Assembly: GCF_963678975.1 (NCBI RefSeq)
Contig: NC_089275.1
Span: 29,883,977 to 29,947,976 of the forward strand
DNA from: Dysidea avara
Taxonomy: Eukaryota > Porifera > Demospongiae > Dictyoceratida > Dysideidae
Direction: 5' to 3'
DNA length: 64,000 nucleotides
Shown here: piece by piece, positions 1 to 11,600 of the stretch
Layout of the letters: the number at the start of each line of letters is the position of its first letter
Position numbering within the stretch: the first letter of the stretch is position 1
The notes under the pieces: model-generated
Database searches by the model: none
The model's input: only the letters and a program-made list of their open reading frames with translations
Told to the model about the DNA's origin: nothing
Position numbers and translations under genes: made by a program

Positions 1-1485
1 AAAACAATTTTCTTGTTCTCAGTTTTTGCACACTTCACAAACATGTTACAAAACTCAAGTCATTAATTTATAATTGTCTTGAGATTTGGCACAGATTGAG
101 ATCGTGTAAAGGTAAATTTGTCCACTACAGTAAGTTTGCTAAATCTGATATATGCACAGTGTTATGATGCTTAAAATAGATTGAACTTTTATCACAGCTA
201 CAGGGTAAACCACAGACTGATCATCATGGCAGCCCTTTAAAAAAACAAAGGAGTAACGGATATAGAGTTGCAAGCAATAACTAAACAAGTGACTTTAATC
301 TTGACTCTAATAGAACAGTCACCACAGGGTGAAAGGTACCAGGGTTCAAACCAGAGACCTCCACACCTAGCACTCAGATATTACAGTATTGTAATTGCTT
401 AGCCGCTGCTATTACTTAATTTCTACCTTAATATAAATAAAATTCTTGCAAAATTTTACAAGTTAACAATCTGAATGGAAATTCTAGACTGTACACCATG
501 TGTGTTCTATTAGAAGTTTATGCTCTGTTAGAGTATTACAGTGCTATTATAGCCAAATAACACAATAGTGACAAAACAATCACTCTGCCTGTAAATAGAA
601 AGATGGTAGTAAATTTTACTAATAGCTGTGCAACATTAACACTTGTTAGCATGAACATCCTGTGTCACTTTGCCTGCATGCACTCCTGCTACATGGCACT
701 ATACACATAGTTTGGGGTTAAATCAGGAATTGCTGGATGTTAGGTGCTAAGTGCATCTGCATCTTCCTTAGTCAGGAAGTTATGCATAGCTGCATGCTGT
801 ATATAGCAAGTTTCCAAGTCATATCAAGCAGCCAGACTGTACCCATCTCCTGAGTTGTCAATCGTGTTAATCTGGTTATTATACAAATTGCATGAACAAG
901 TGTGAGTGTAAGTTAACTATTTCAGATCCCAGATCCAAGCAAGAAACAGCCCCCCCCCCCCCCAAAAATATATATATATATTGAGATACACTCTAATAAA
1001 GCAGTCAGTAAAATACTGTAATAGAACAGTCATCACAAATAACACTACTGAGAATCCTCCATAGATATAACTGGCATCTGTATAGCACTTAGCCATCATT
1101 ATAATGTTAGAACACTTAGCCTGCTAAGAATATAAATGCACATGGTCTTGTGTATGTCATTCTTTAGGTTCTATAAATCATACTGCTTTCTATGTAACTA
1201 CATTGATCAACAGTGCATAGAGATAAGTGACAGTCACAAGTAGTTCAGCTAGCTGCATATAACCACAATTTCCAGTCCCGAAACATATGAAATACCTTTA
1301 GCTTTGGTGTTAGTGTTATAATTGTTTGTGTAATAATGCTGATAACTACAGTATTAGCTACATACATGAAACAATTGAACCTGACCCAGACTCCCTGCTC
1401 CATATACCTACTATCATGGTGCATTCCCACCCTACCAAACTCTGGATCCACCCTTGTATTAATTGTAAATTTGTTCTCTTTTTAG
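1..1485. other. AT-rich non-coding stretch upstream of a host exon
   Basis: No coding region could be supported here. It contains a tRNA-like SINE relic (about 305-420), a homopolymer C tract followed by a TA microsatellite (about 950-980), and two tandem degenerate copies of the CTCTAATAGAG motif (about 981-1,040). It may be intron or upstream flank of the gene whose last exons start at 1,486. The open frame entering that exon from 1,326 reads through a good acceptor tract, so it is probably not coding upstream of 1,486. Confidence 0.5.
305..420 (-). mobile_element. tRNA-like SINE relic
   Basis: On the minus strand the sequence has a box-B-like GGTTTGAACCC (about 341-355) and, upstream of it, an A-box-like GCGGCTAAGCAATTAC (about 395-412), spaced as in a tRNA with a long variable arm. 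A copy of the dispersed CTCTATTAGAG motif follows directly at the 3' side (301-325), so the motif may be part of the SINE tail. No tail or target duplication was recognised. A decayed tRNA pseudogene is the alternative. Confidence 0.4.
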
Positions 1486-1862
1486 CTATCAGTGATATTG
1501 ATGGGAGGATCAGTTTAAATTCAGTACTAGAACACATAAACAATCTTGTCATCACCAATGAGAGTGGAAGTGAAGAATGTAGAGTGATTACAGAGCCATC
1601 TGAATCATCAGTAGATGGAGGTATTTAAGAGATTGCAAATTATAACATTTGTAATCCAATACTTTATGCAGTTCACAGTCACAGTGTTGTTGAAGATCAT
1701 AATGCTACTGGTAACATTGAAGTACTCCATGGCTCATCAGTCCAGGATCAGAATGATGATCAAATAAGTGTAAATTCTACCACACCAGCTGCACCCCACC
1801 AGTATCCAGCATTACCTGTGTTTCTGCATTCTAATGAAGATGTGGCAGACGAGGTTGTCTGA
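1486..1862 (+). CDS. 3'-terminal two exons of an unrecognised host gene
   Basis: Two exons with matched phase. Exon 1486-1620 follows the acceptor tract TTGTTCTCTTTTTAG and ends at donor GGAG|GTATTT. A 51-base intron (1621-1671) ends in TTTATGCAG, and exon 1672-1862 runs to a TGA stop. The joined frame reads ISDIDGRISLNSVLEHINN, then a Ser/Glu-rich stretch, and ends NEDVADEVV. It is acidic and low in complexity, with no domain I recognise, so it looks like the disordered C-terminus of a larger protein whose upstream exons lie outside or before 1,326. Candidate polyadenylation signals AATAAA lie at about 2,103 and 2,260. The reading frame and splice sites agree; the function is unknown. Confidence 0.6.
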
Positions 1863-3181
1863 ATATAATGCAGTATAACTTACAATATGCAGGACCTATT
1901 TAGAATACTGCTTTATGCACAGTACTATGTAAAGTGTGTAATGTGTATCAGATCACTAATATAATAATAATATGGTCATTATAAGAGCCTGGGTTATTTT
2001 AAACGAAACTGATATGCATTTGTCTAATTTGCTTCACTATAATAATACAGTATAGCTGACAGAGAATCTCTTACACTGATCATGAAAATGGACTGAACAG
2101 AAAATAAATTATGTATGACATCATTATAATGAACGTTGCTTTAAATTTTAGAGAATGCAATCTACAGTATGTTAACTGATACGTATAGTAAGTGCTTGGC
2201 TACACATACACATGGTTAATAATATTAATCCTTAAACCTGTATAGTCCAGAACACTGGAATAAATACTATAACTTTTTGAAGCATCCATCCTATGACTGT
2301 AATTTATGTCATTCTACTTGTGATGTAACCATGATGTAACCAGAATTAAAATGATCCCTAGGTTTTACCCTGACCTTAAATGGTGAGGTCAAAAGTGTCA
2401 AAACTAGCCGTGTAAATAATTTTTGGTTAGGAATCATGCAAACCCTTTACATATTTTTAATCACCCATAACTTGATGGTGGTTGCTCCTATCACCTTACA
2501 ACAAGTTCCTTAAAACTGTAATTTTTATATTATAATACTGGGAAAACATAAAACTAATCCAGTACATGTTTAGAGGAAATTAGATGTAACTTGAGAGTAC
2601 ATAAAATAAGGGATAATAATCAGTATCATCATTGTAGTTCTACAGAAAATCCTATGTAAAACCTATAGCTATACTAGGGTTTCCAATTCAATATAGGAAG
2701 GTGCTTTCTTTTGTTGTTTCTGGAAACACTGTGAAAAAAGCTCAGAATAATAAGGTATATAACAGTCTTATTATGTTAGTATTGGAATGAAATAGTACAA
2801 CATATATTATTAGATTAGGACTTTACTATAACAAGCTTATTGAATACATTTAAGACAGTCATATATTAGAGATTAAATCACTAGTATACTGCGGTGTATT
2901 ATCAGACTATACCAAGCCTATTTCAACCATATATTGGCTACTATACTACTGTACTTTTTTACTTTCCTATAATCTGTGGCTAACTTAATTAAATAATTTC
3001 TATAATTATATTTGTAATGAATTTAATTCTGTAAATATGTTAAAACCACAATAGGTACAGCTAGTAAATCAATGTCTCCTTGGCCATGGCAGTATCAAAT
3101 CAATTTCGTCATTTATCAGTCTTTATCCAACTGCAGCAGGTAAGGCAGTAAATACAATTCACAAGTTCCATTACAAATTAC
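1863..3181. other. Non-coding AT-rich interval
   Basis: I see no supportable gene. The first part is probably the 3' UTR and downstream flank of the gene ending at 1,862. A stretch near 2,690-2,760 resembles the dispersed repeat seen again around 16,810-16,850. Confidence 0.5.
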
Positions 3182-4100
3182 CTGTATTATCATCACTATG
3201 TAGAACTCTGTGACAATCTGTTAGTCGTCTGGTAGAACTGTCCCACAGCTCTAATACAAAGATGGTAAATATAATGTGTATTCTGGATAATCGTTGGACT
3301 TACAGTTAGTAACAATAAGAATCTCATAAAACCACGACCTTGTCTGGAAACCTAGTATTACCATGTAGAATGGTGGCTAGGTCCCACAACTCTATTAAAG
3401 ATGGTAAATATAATGCGTATACTGAACAACCATTATACTTACAGTTTGTAACAATCTTTTAAAACTGAGACCGACAATCCATGTACATCTAAGACAAGTC
3501 TGATAAACCAGGTCTCACAACCCTAAATGGAGGCAAACATAATTCATATTCTGGATTATTTGGTGTACTTACAGGTGTTATCAGTGAGTCTAACCAGACA
3601 TAAAACAGCCACTTAGTATGTGACTTTGTTGGGCTAACGTGTTACGTAAGCTCACAAGAAGCATCTGATACACTGATAACCAAGTCCAAGAATCTTGTAA
3701 TCACTAAGTGCAACTGAAACAAGACTAAATATAATATAATTTGCATACTCTCAGTGAACTTACTTTTGTTAGCAATACGAGCATGGTCAGTGAAATAAGG
3801 ACAAACAAGACAGAACAGGTTCTTGAAAGCACTCAACTCATTTACAGTGCCAGACAAGGTAGCAGCCGTCAGCTGTTAGTAAAAAGTAGTGAAAAACATG
3901 AAGAAATGAGACCGGTTCCCAGAAGAAATGAGACCAGTTTTCACAAACCTAAACGAAGGTAAATATAAATTGTATACTGGACACTCTCAGTGTACTTACT
4001 TACAGATGTTAGCAATAAGAAATCACCAAGTCTGTAATTCCTACCCCATTGAAAAGAAAATGAATAAAAACACAATCAGGCTTAATGCACTTACAGCTGT
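3182..4100 (-). repeat. Tandem array of exon-like units (minus strand)
   Basis: Five or six diverged units of about 130-230 bases, each carrying on the minus strand an AG acceptor, a short block and a GTAAGT-type donor. The clearest three are 3182-3250 (acceptor TTTGTATTAG, donor ACAG|GTAATT), 3304-3391 (CATCTTTAATAG, donor AACT|GTAAGT) and 3443-3522 (CTCCATTTAG, donor AACT|GTAAGT). Each starts with a variant of AGTTGTGGGACC. The first is open in the frame LWDSSTRRLTDCHRVLHSDD and the others have stops in that frame. Units further up (about 3,560, 3,770, 4,000) keep the donor and a DLVIS-coding stretch. Either a host gene's exon was tandemly duplicated and is decaying, or the exons are alternatively spliced or non-coding. 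Confidence 0.5.
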
Positions 4101-4319
4101 AAGTAATTAGATGACGTTGAACAACTCCGTGAAAAAAGAACAAAACTGTCCACATATGGTCACTACCAGATTCTTTAAAGGAAGCAGCTGCCATTGCAGG
4201 AAACTAACACTGCAGATATTATACACTGACAGCCTGTAGAACTAAGAGGTTCGACAAGAAACTGTACCTCTGAAGAGATAATATACAAAATCGTAAGAGC
4301 AGACCATGCATACTCTTAC

Positions 4320-4363
4320 CGTTGATGGCTGATGAACTGTGTCCACTCGTCATCCGCCATAAG
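4320..4363 (-). CDS. Putative start exon of a minus-strand host gene
   Basis: A 44-base block with acceptor TTATATCTCAG and donor CAACG|GTAAGAG on the minus strand. It begins CTT then ATG and encodes MADDEWTQFISHQ. An upstream block ends at a second donor, GATGA|GTAAGTATTAG (exon edge at 4,512), which would be a 5' UTR exon. That block contains a very short upstream ORF, MAAIKNSSR then stop. The downstream coding exons are not certain; the exon-like array at 3,182-4,100 lies in the right direction. The splice-site pair plus an in-exon ATG is the only evidence. Function unknown. Confidence 0.4.
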
Positions 4364-4511
4364 CTGAGATATAACAGGATATAAAACATGTAATACGTAC
4401 ACAGCAACACCAAAGTTGAATCATTTGCAGGCCATTGTCATACAATACACAATAAACAATTTAATACGGCTAAACCTATCGTACAAGCTATCATTTTAGT
4501 CTAATACTTAC

Positions 4512-4800
4512 TCATCTAGAGCTGTTTTTGATTGCTGCCATCGAAGGAATTGTCCACTTGGCCGCGCCACTTCACCACTACAGCCAGCAGGCTGAGGGAT
4601 GTACAGTTGTGGTCCATAACTATCATCGTGGCTCATTGGACGATGGCGCCGATCGCGTACACTCTCTCCGCGAGATACACCGTCGTATCACCCTGGCGTC
4701 GTATCACATTTACAACCTCTGATACAACAATAGCGACAAAGATGGCGACTTCATTGCATCAGTAATACGCATGCGCTCCCCGGCCTTCAATTTTAAAACA
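4512..4800 (-). promoter_or_regulatory. Likely 5' UTR exon and promoter region
   Basis: Upstream of the spliced 5' exon edge at 4,512 the sequence becomes locally GC- and CpG-richer than its surroundings (4,550-4,780). It ends with ACGCATGCGCT at 4,767-4,777, close to the NRF1-type palindrome GCGCATGCGC. In animals such sites commonly mark housekeeping-type promoters. The transcription start is not determined. Confidence 0.3.
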
Positions 4801-4807
4801 AGCATTA

Positions 4808-5042
4808 CTGCGGTTTTCCAAGTTCTTGCAATGCAAAGCGTCATGCGCTATACAAGCATGTGGTGCGCAGTTGTTCAACAGCGGATTTTCAGTGACGACT
4901 ACCGACTCACAGGACTTTAGGCATGCCTACGCATACAACTCGACAGCCACAGAACATTACAGGTGTATTCAAAGAACTGCGCATACTGACACAATATTAG
5001 CGCATGACGCTTTGCATTGCAAGGACATGGAAAACCGCAGTA
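4808..5042. repeat. Hairpin repeat with ~46-base arms
   Basis: The arms at 4,808-4,853 and 4,997-5,042 are inverted copies with only a few mismatches; both contain GCAATGCAAAGCGTCATGCG. The spacer is about 143 bases. The form fits a MITE or foldback element, but no target duplication was identified. Confidence 0.7.
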
Positions 5043-5290
5043 CCGGGGCCTTCAAGTCCGTTGTCCTATTATAATTGCGCATGCGCTAAAAACCTACTAA
5101 CCGAAGGGCCATTCACTAGTGATAAAGGAGTCACAACAACACAGTGAGTAATAGTTTTACCACATTTACAATCATCCATCATAATAGGGCACACACAGTT
5201 ACCTGATCTCACTTGAATCTGCCATTTTTTTCGCACTGCTAAGCGCATGCGCCAAAATACATAGGACAACGGACTTGAAAACCCCGGTAC
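5040..5290. repeat. Second adjoining hairpin repeat with ~50-base arms
   Basis: The arms at about 5,040-5,089 and 5,240-5,290 are inverted copies sharing TTCAAGTCCGTTGTCCTAT and ending in GCGCATGCGC on the inner side. The unit abuts the preceding hairpin and shares its edge, so the two form a compound structure with three GCATGCGC-type palindromes in 530 bases. Confidence 0.65.
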
Positions 5291-6250
5291 TACGAACTTT
5301 TGCAGCTGTGCTAACTGTGCAAGAAACTCTAGATTTGTATGGCTCTTAGATTGAATAATTAATTTTACTGGTATTATATGCTTTGCTGTATGAAAATGTG
5401 TGCCGGCGTATGAAATTATCACAACAAACTGAAGCTATAGCTATAGTTAGCTAGCTATAGTGATTAACAGAAGTGTAGCTACTTATTGTAAAATCATCAT
5501 GACTTTGTTTGGTACAGTAAAAAAACTTTAAGTCACATGAGATGGTGATAATGAGATGGTGAAGCTAAAAATGAAACAATAATGAGATCTGATGGTGAAG
5601 CTAAAAAGTTATCACATTTAGTTAAGTAAACAAAGCCATACAAAGAATGTGTATTAAACTAAAGTATAATCTGTTTCCCATAATATAAGATGGGGTTTAT
5701 ACTAAAGTATAAGATAGTTAGTATAATGCAAGGCTATACTGAGATTATTTGTATAGTTTAAGCCATTAGATATACCATATTATATTCCTCTTTTTTCACA
5801 GTGAAATTTTCACAAAGATTGACCTTTAAGATAAAGCAAACAAGTGCTAATTTATTATTGGATTGCTTGTAGCATTGGATATCAGCAAAAGTTTAACACA
5901 CATGAGTGGTCATGTGACCAAAATACTATACTAGTGCATTGGACAGCTTATTTGAAAATCTTGGCATTTTAAGTCACAATCAGTGTATTTCTTACCTTCT
6001 ACTGAAGACTTCTACATCTTGTAGTGCTATAGCATATCTTGTATAGCTGTATCGGGATTGTTGGCCACATCACTACTTTTTGGGCATTTACAGTTTAATA
6101 ATAATTATAATTAGCACTTGTTCATTAACTTAGGTTCAGAAACAGTGAAAAGAGCTGAAACATCATCCTACCGTAATTCGCTTTATTTTCGTGGAAAATT
6201 TTTTGTGACAAAAAATTTTCGTGTTAGAGTATTTTCGTATGATTTGCATA
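5291..6250. other. Non-coding interval with a dispersed repeat
   Basis: No gene was seen. About 5,795-5,935 is an inverted, diverged copy of 16,670-16,830: both share the CAAACAAGTGCTAATTTATTATT-like block and a GTCATGTGACC block. A copy of the CTCTATTAGAG motif lies at 6,253-6,279, just past the end of this interval. Confidence 0.5.
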
Positions 6251-6300
6251 AATGACTGCTCTATTAGAGTAGTTCGATCTTGTATAAGGCACACGGTAGT

Positions 6301-6740
6301 GAAGCCGGCGCGCAACACTTGTGAGTATATTGACAGGAAGAACGAAAACGCAATTTTCGCACCTCCGTAGCTCTGTGCTGCTTTGATTAAACAAGACGAT
6401 TTTTGCTGTGGACACGCCCGCCAACTTCAGTACCCCACATACCAAATTTGATCGAAATCGCTTCAGGAGTTCCCGAGATATGCGACTTAAAAAAATCAAG
6501 ACACGTGTCATGCGGCCCAAGAAGCCGGCGCGCAACACCCGTGAGTATATTAACAGGAAGAACCAAAACACAATTTTCGCACCTCTGTAGATACTGTGCT
6601 GCCTTGATGAAACAAGACGATTTTTATGAAACAAAACGATTTTTGCTGTGGACACGCCCTCCAACTTCAGCACTCCACATTCCAAATTAGAGCGAAATCG
6701 CTTCCAGCGTTCCTAAGATATGCGACTTTAAAAATTGGCT
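6301..6740. repeat. Tandem duplication, two ~220-base units
   Basis: Units beginning with GAAGCCGGCGCGCAACAC start at 6,301 and 6,521. They share a block with ACAAGACGATTTTTGCTGTG and a block with CGAAATCGCTTC. Reading frames through them are open on both strands only because the units are short; no protein family is recognisable. Confidence 0.7.
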
Positions 6741-6837
6741 TAGTTTCTTCGTTTTTTTCTTATTTTTCTTCCTCTTTTCGCACACTTACAAAAACTGCTA
6801 TAAAACGCGAACGCCACATCCGATAGTTAGGGTCCGC

Positions 6838-8667
6838 AATCCAAAAAATTAACTTCTACAAATCAATCCCCCTACCATTGTGGGATGTTCATTGTAGTAT
6901 CCCATTCCTTGATCCACCATGAAACCGTAGGCACGATTGTTGTCTTCACAGAAATATTGTTTTCAGTATCTCGCAAGATGCAAACTTTATTTTTAAAATT
7001 TCGTGCTTCACACAAAGGACCGGATGAAACTTGCTACTTAGCCAAATCGTATCCAGAGTTGTTGTAGTTGAAAAGTACGCACATAAATAAGTAAATGATT
7101 TGCTGGGTGCCCGGCACAGGGTTGCTTTCTTAGAAAAAAACAAAGAGATACGAAGTTTCGAATTCAAACTGCCCTACCACCCAGGGCAAGAGAAGCCAAC
7201 TCTTCCTCATAGTGTTTCGATACGGTTGGGTGCATAGTCGGTCTATGCTGTTAGTTTGGAAAAGATCTGAGACTTCTCACCATCTGGGTGACGAGTGTCA
7301 AAAATTTCTGCAGCATTAAAGAATTATATATATATATATTTGTTAATGTACAAACTCAATCATGAGTATATTCGTACATATGTAGTTAGCTACTTATTTA
7401 CAAATTTATATAATTGTTAAATAAATCAAGAGATGGAGCTTGGATAATATGATCATCTAGTTGGTTCCATAATTTTATTGTAAAAGGAAAGAAGGAGTTC
7501 ATATAAGCATCTACCCTTGTTGGCAACTGCAGAAATCTTTGATGGTGACCTCTAGTTGTGGTGTTGCTTGGTCTAAACTGTTGGTGCACATTAATATCTA
7601 CCATGTCATTAATTATTTTATACATTAGTGAGGCTCTCAAATTATTTCTTCGCTTCTCCAGTGTCTGCCATTGTAAACTGTGTTACGCTTTCTAGCCATT
7701 TCCAGCGATCCTGCAACCACAACAATCATCAATTATAAACTAAAACTATGGCAAAAGATGTCCCTGAACGTTTGGTAGCAGCGGTTGTCAATTATTATTT
7801 CATCCACGGCTTCCACGCCTCGTTCTAAGCTATGCATCAAGGGAGGCAGCAAAATCGTCCAAATTTGACTTCACCTCTCACGCTCCACAGCAGCTTCAAA
7901 TCTTCACTAGATCACCCTACATCACTATTATGCTGCAAAACATCCAAAAACAAACCGAAAAAAAGTACAAAATCTTTCAATTTTGATTCGAGCTGGGTGG
8001 AGCTCCTGGTGAGCTGCTGGTATACTGCATCATATGAAATCACAGAAACACCAACTACTACTACTACCAAACGTTTTGATCCATCATTTATCATCATTCT
8101 AAACAAAATTAAGTGACCAGTGTGACATCAGAAGTACTGGAAAGCGCTTTGGTACCATTGAGAGAAACCCTTGAAATGACTTACGAAAATTTTGACGTTC
8201 TTAACCCAGATGGTGAGAAGTCTCAGATCCTCTCCAGACTAACAGCATAGACAGACTATGCATCCAACCTTATCACACCACTATGAGGAAGAGTTGGCTT
8301 TCCTTGTCTTGGCTGGTAGGGCAGTTTGAATTCGAAAATTTGTGTTTCGGTTTCTGCTTTTGAGAGAAAGCAATCCTGTGCCGGGAACCCAGTGAATCAT
8401 TTGCTTATTACTATGCGTACTTTTTAACTACATTAACTCTAGATAATATCTAGCTAAGCAGCAGGTTCTATCCTGTTCTTTGTGTGGAGCACGAAATTTT
8501 AAAAACAATTTTTGTATCTCACGAAATACTAAAATCGATATTTCTGTGAAGACAACAATCGTGCCTCCGGTTTCATGGTGGATCTAGCAATGGGATACCA
8601 CAATGAACATCCCACAATGGTAGGGGGATCGATTTGTAAAAGTTGATTTTTCGGATTGCGGACCCTA
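6838..8667. mobile_element. DNA element with ~490-base terminal inverted repeats
   Basis: The ends TAGGGTCCGCAATCC (from 6,838) and GGATTGCGGACCCTA (to 8,667) are exact inverses. The inverted similarity extends through about 6,838-7,310 and 8,190-8,667. The 7-mer CGATAGT flanks both ends (6,831-6,837 and 8,668-8,674), consistent with a target duplication. No transposase is visible inside, so it is non-autonomous. The interior holds a LINE 3' fragment and an unrecognised stretch (7,700-8,190). TAGGG ends fit hAT-like or P-like superfamilies, but the superfamily is undecided because a 7-base duplication is atypical for hAT. Confidence 0.7.
7330..7690 (-). mobile_element. LINE 3' fragment (C-terminal ORF remnant)
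   Basis: The minus-strand frame 7,398-7,640 reads RASLMYKIINDMVDIN, then FFPFTIKLWNQLDDHI and ends near LFNNYINL. This is the pattern at the C-terminus of CR1/L2/Jockey-like LINE reverse transcriptase proteins, where a weak helical tail ends with a WNQLP-type motif. Only the last ~80 codons remain. It sits inside the interior of the element with ~490-base inverted ends. Confidence 0.55.
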
Positions 8668-8672
8668 CGATA

Positions 8673-11600
8673 GTTTTTTTTTTCCCTTTTTCTTTTTAAC
8701 CCGGGCTTGATGGACTGCCCTTGCCTACCACCCCAGCACATAAATGGCCTGTGCTGGACAAACCGGGACTTTCTTAGTCCACGGCAAACTGAGACTCTGC
8801 CCGAATCAGCTCCACAATTTGGGGAGTCTTAACATAGTGACCGATGGATGAGCGGGCTCCGCGGATGCATTGTATGGAGGACCGCAAGAGAGAAAAAGAT
8901 AGACAGCACCTTAACCACCCCATGACAACAGAGTAATCATCTCCCCACTTATTTGAAAGTTGATGAGCCAAGCGTTAATAAAAAACAGAAGCCTCATGAG
9001 CCAGACCACCAGAAGCAGACATTACCAGGGGGGTAAAAGAGGCATGCTCCTCCTCACGAATTCTCTGAGCATACGCACGTTTCTTAATGTTCTCGTGCCT
9101 CCGATAACAGGAGGCCAGTGATGAGGACGCATTAGAAGCAGCCAGAGGGTTGAACACCCGCACATCCACAAAACATCTTTCATTTCTTCCACCCCAAAAA
9201 CCATTCATGGCGATGTCAAGACGGGCACCATCTTGGATATTGGCAGAAGCAGGGTAGTCCTGCTGTGAAACCGGCTGGAGCTCTGGTTCAACAGCTACCT
9301 GAGAGCATACTTCAGTCAACAGGGTAGCAGTTAGATCTCTGATCTCATTGTGTCGGATAGAAGGTAAGCCACCCTTGGGACAGGATAAAGCATGCTCCAC
9401 TGAAAAGGAAGTCCCACATGCACAGTGAGCAGGAGTCCGCTGAGGAGACCACCCATAACGTAGTGCCACGGAATCGTGAAACGCGGACTTATGCAGTGCA
9501 AAGCCATGTTCCTGTAGGGGCCGGGTGGTAAGCCAGTTGGAGGCCCCTTTGGCTGAGGCTAGATCTAAAGCGCATTGAGAGGAGGGATCTAAGTGGGTAC
9601 GCAAACTGGAAGATCTATCCGAATAGTTGGAAGATTTGGAATTGCGGATTGCGGACTTGCGAGATAGCTGTTCTGTTTTAACAATAGCCGAATTGATACC
9701 CCGGTCCAGAATGAATTGTGAAAGAGGCTCAGTAATGTGACACGAGGCTGAATACTCCTCAGCTGCAATAAGAGTTGGGTTTATGATACCCAAACCACCA
9801 TATTGAGGTGGAAGGGCAAATAATTTACGGATTGTGTCATTTGGTGGAGAGCAACCCATCAAAGTAGGGATAAGTACCAGCCGGATGTTGTCCTCAAGGG
9901 GTTGTAAAGCCTCTGATATGTTTGGAGTAGTGCGACAAAGGTAGAGCCAATGGCTTGACAAGCCATGAGTGAGAGTGGAATAAGCAGCATGCGGCTGAAC
10001 TTGTGCGAACTTGGCAAGCTGTGTAATCTCTGCTGACCAACCAACAACTTTGTCCCTCACAAATTCCTGGACATAAGCGTTTGAACCAATGGCAGCCCCA
10101 AGGTAGGGACGGCCCGCAGAAGTAATTTGAACATCAGTATCTGAGAACAGAGTAGTAGCAATTGAATGGAACCTTTCCTTAGAAACTAACCAAGTTTTAG
10201 GAGCATTCACAAAATAGCCAAAAGCAGGTCCCTTAATACAGAGCTGGTTCCACCAGATGAGCAAGTCCTGTATACTGCCACAAGCACAAGCATCATCAGC
10301 ATACCAGACCTGGTCCACTGTCCCATGAAGTTGATTGATTAAAGGCACTGTAGCAAGGGCATACATAGGCATAGCTAGTGGGTCTCCCTGTGTAGTACCC
10401 TCCTCTGATAAAATAACCTCCCCAGAAACAAGCAAAGAGGCTGGAGACCTATAAATATTGATCAGAATAGTGGAAAGTGGCGGGCACAGTTGTCTAATGT
10501 TGTGTAAAGCCACCAAACGGTTCAGCGAGTTAAAGGCATTGGAGGCGTCCACCAGCAACACAGCCTCAGTGCTCCCTTCCTCAAAAACCTTTCGGACAGC
10601 ATGAACCGCAGCCTCCGCCCCAGAAATTTGCCCCGCACAAAGTTGGTGTGAACCAGCTGCCTCCTGAATGTCATCCCGCAGGATGACCAGCACAGCCTTA
10701 GCAACAATACGTCTCATAACCTCGCACACACCAATAGGCCGCACCCCAGGATTTTTATCCAAAGCAATGAGGCGACACACCAAAAAAGGCGAGAGCAAAT
10801 CTGGGGAGAGGAAAACAGTACATAAACGATGAGCAAATGAGGACATTGCAACACACAATTCACCTGAAGCAGAGTGGAATGAGGTACAAAGTCGACGCCA
10901 ACCACGAGCGTCGATCCCAGAGGGTCCAGCCGCACCAGATGTTCGCAAAGCAGCAGACCTGATAACAGCAGCGTTAAGAGAAGAGAATATAACAGGGTGT
11001 ACAGATGGTGGGTCAGCCCAATGCTGTAGAAGACACTTAGGATCCAAAGGCTGAGCTGGAGGATGTTTAGCCCGCAGAACATCGCGAACACAATGGCCGG
11101 GAGAAGCAGAATCAGCTATCTCATCCAAGTTTAGAACTCCACCACGTTGGTAATCTGAGACTAATCGTAAAGCAGCCTTGGTTTTACCCTCAAACATTAG
11201 CTTAGAAAAGTTACGTACAAGTTGTGCCTCACTTAGTTTTGGTAAATGGCTCCTGAGACGACCCTGTATAGCTCCTCCCTCAGTAACCAGTTCAAGTAGA
11301 TTCCCATCCTTCCACTGTTTCAGCCGCTGCTCCAATAGGAGAGTGTGATCCTTGTCCTTAGATGTGCGGCTTGGCTTCTGGAGCAGTAATATACAAACCA
11401 CAACAATTGCCTTAAGGGCGACAGATTCCAGGGAAGAACCCTCACCTACAGCACGAAACAAACGAGCCAGTTCAAGTACAAAAGCCTTACCAGCTGAACC
11501 CCGTGGAACTGCAAAACTGTTCTTCTTCCAATGTACCACTTCCAAATAAACTTTATCCAATTCTGAGATAAAACAGCTTCCATCAAGATTCCCCCACTGA

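Noticed and set aside
4528-4765. Two overlapping plus-strand ORFs near the putative promoter
   Set aside because: They overlap in different frames in a GC-richer stretch and have no domain; the spliced minus-strand reading is better supported.
6224-6690. Open frames on both strands over 6.2-6.7 kb
   Set aside because: They follow the 220-base duplication and translate the same repeat twice; no protein family is visible.
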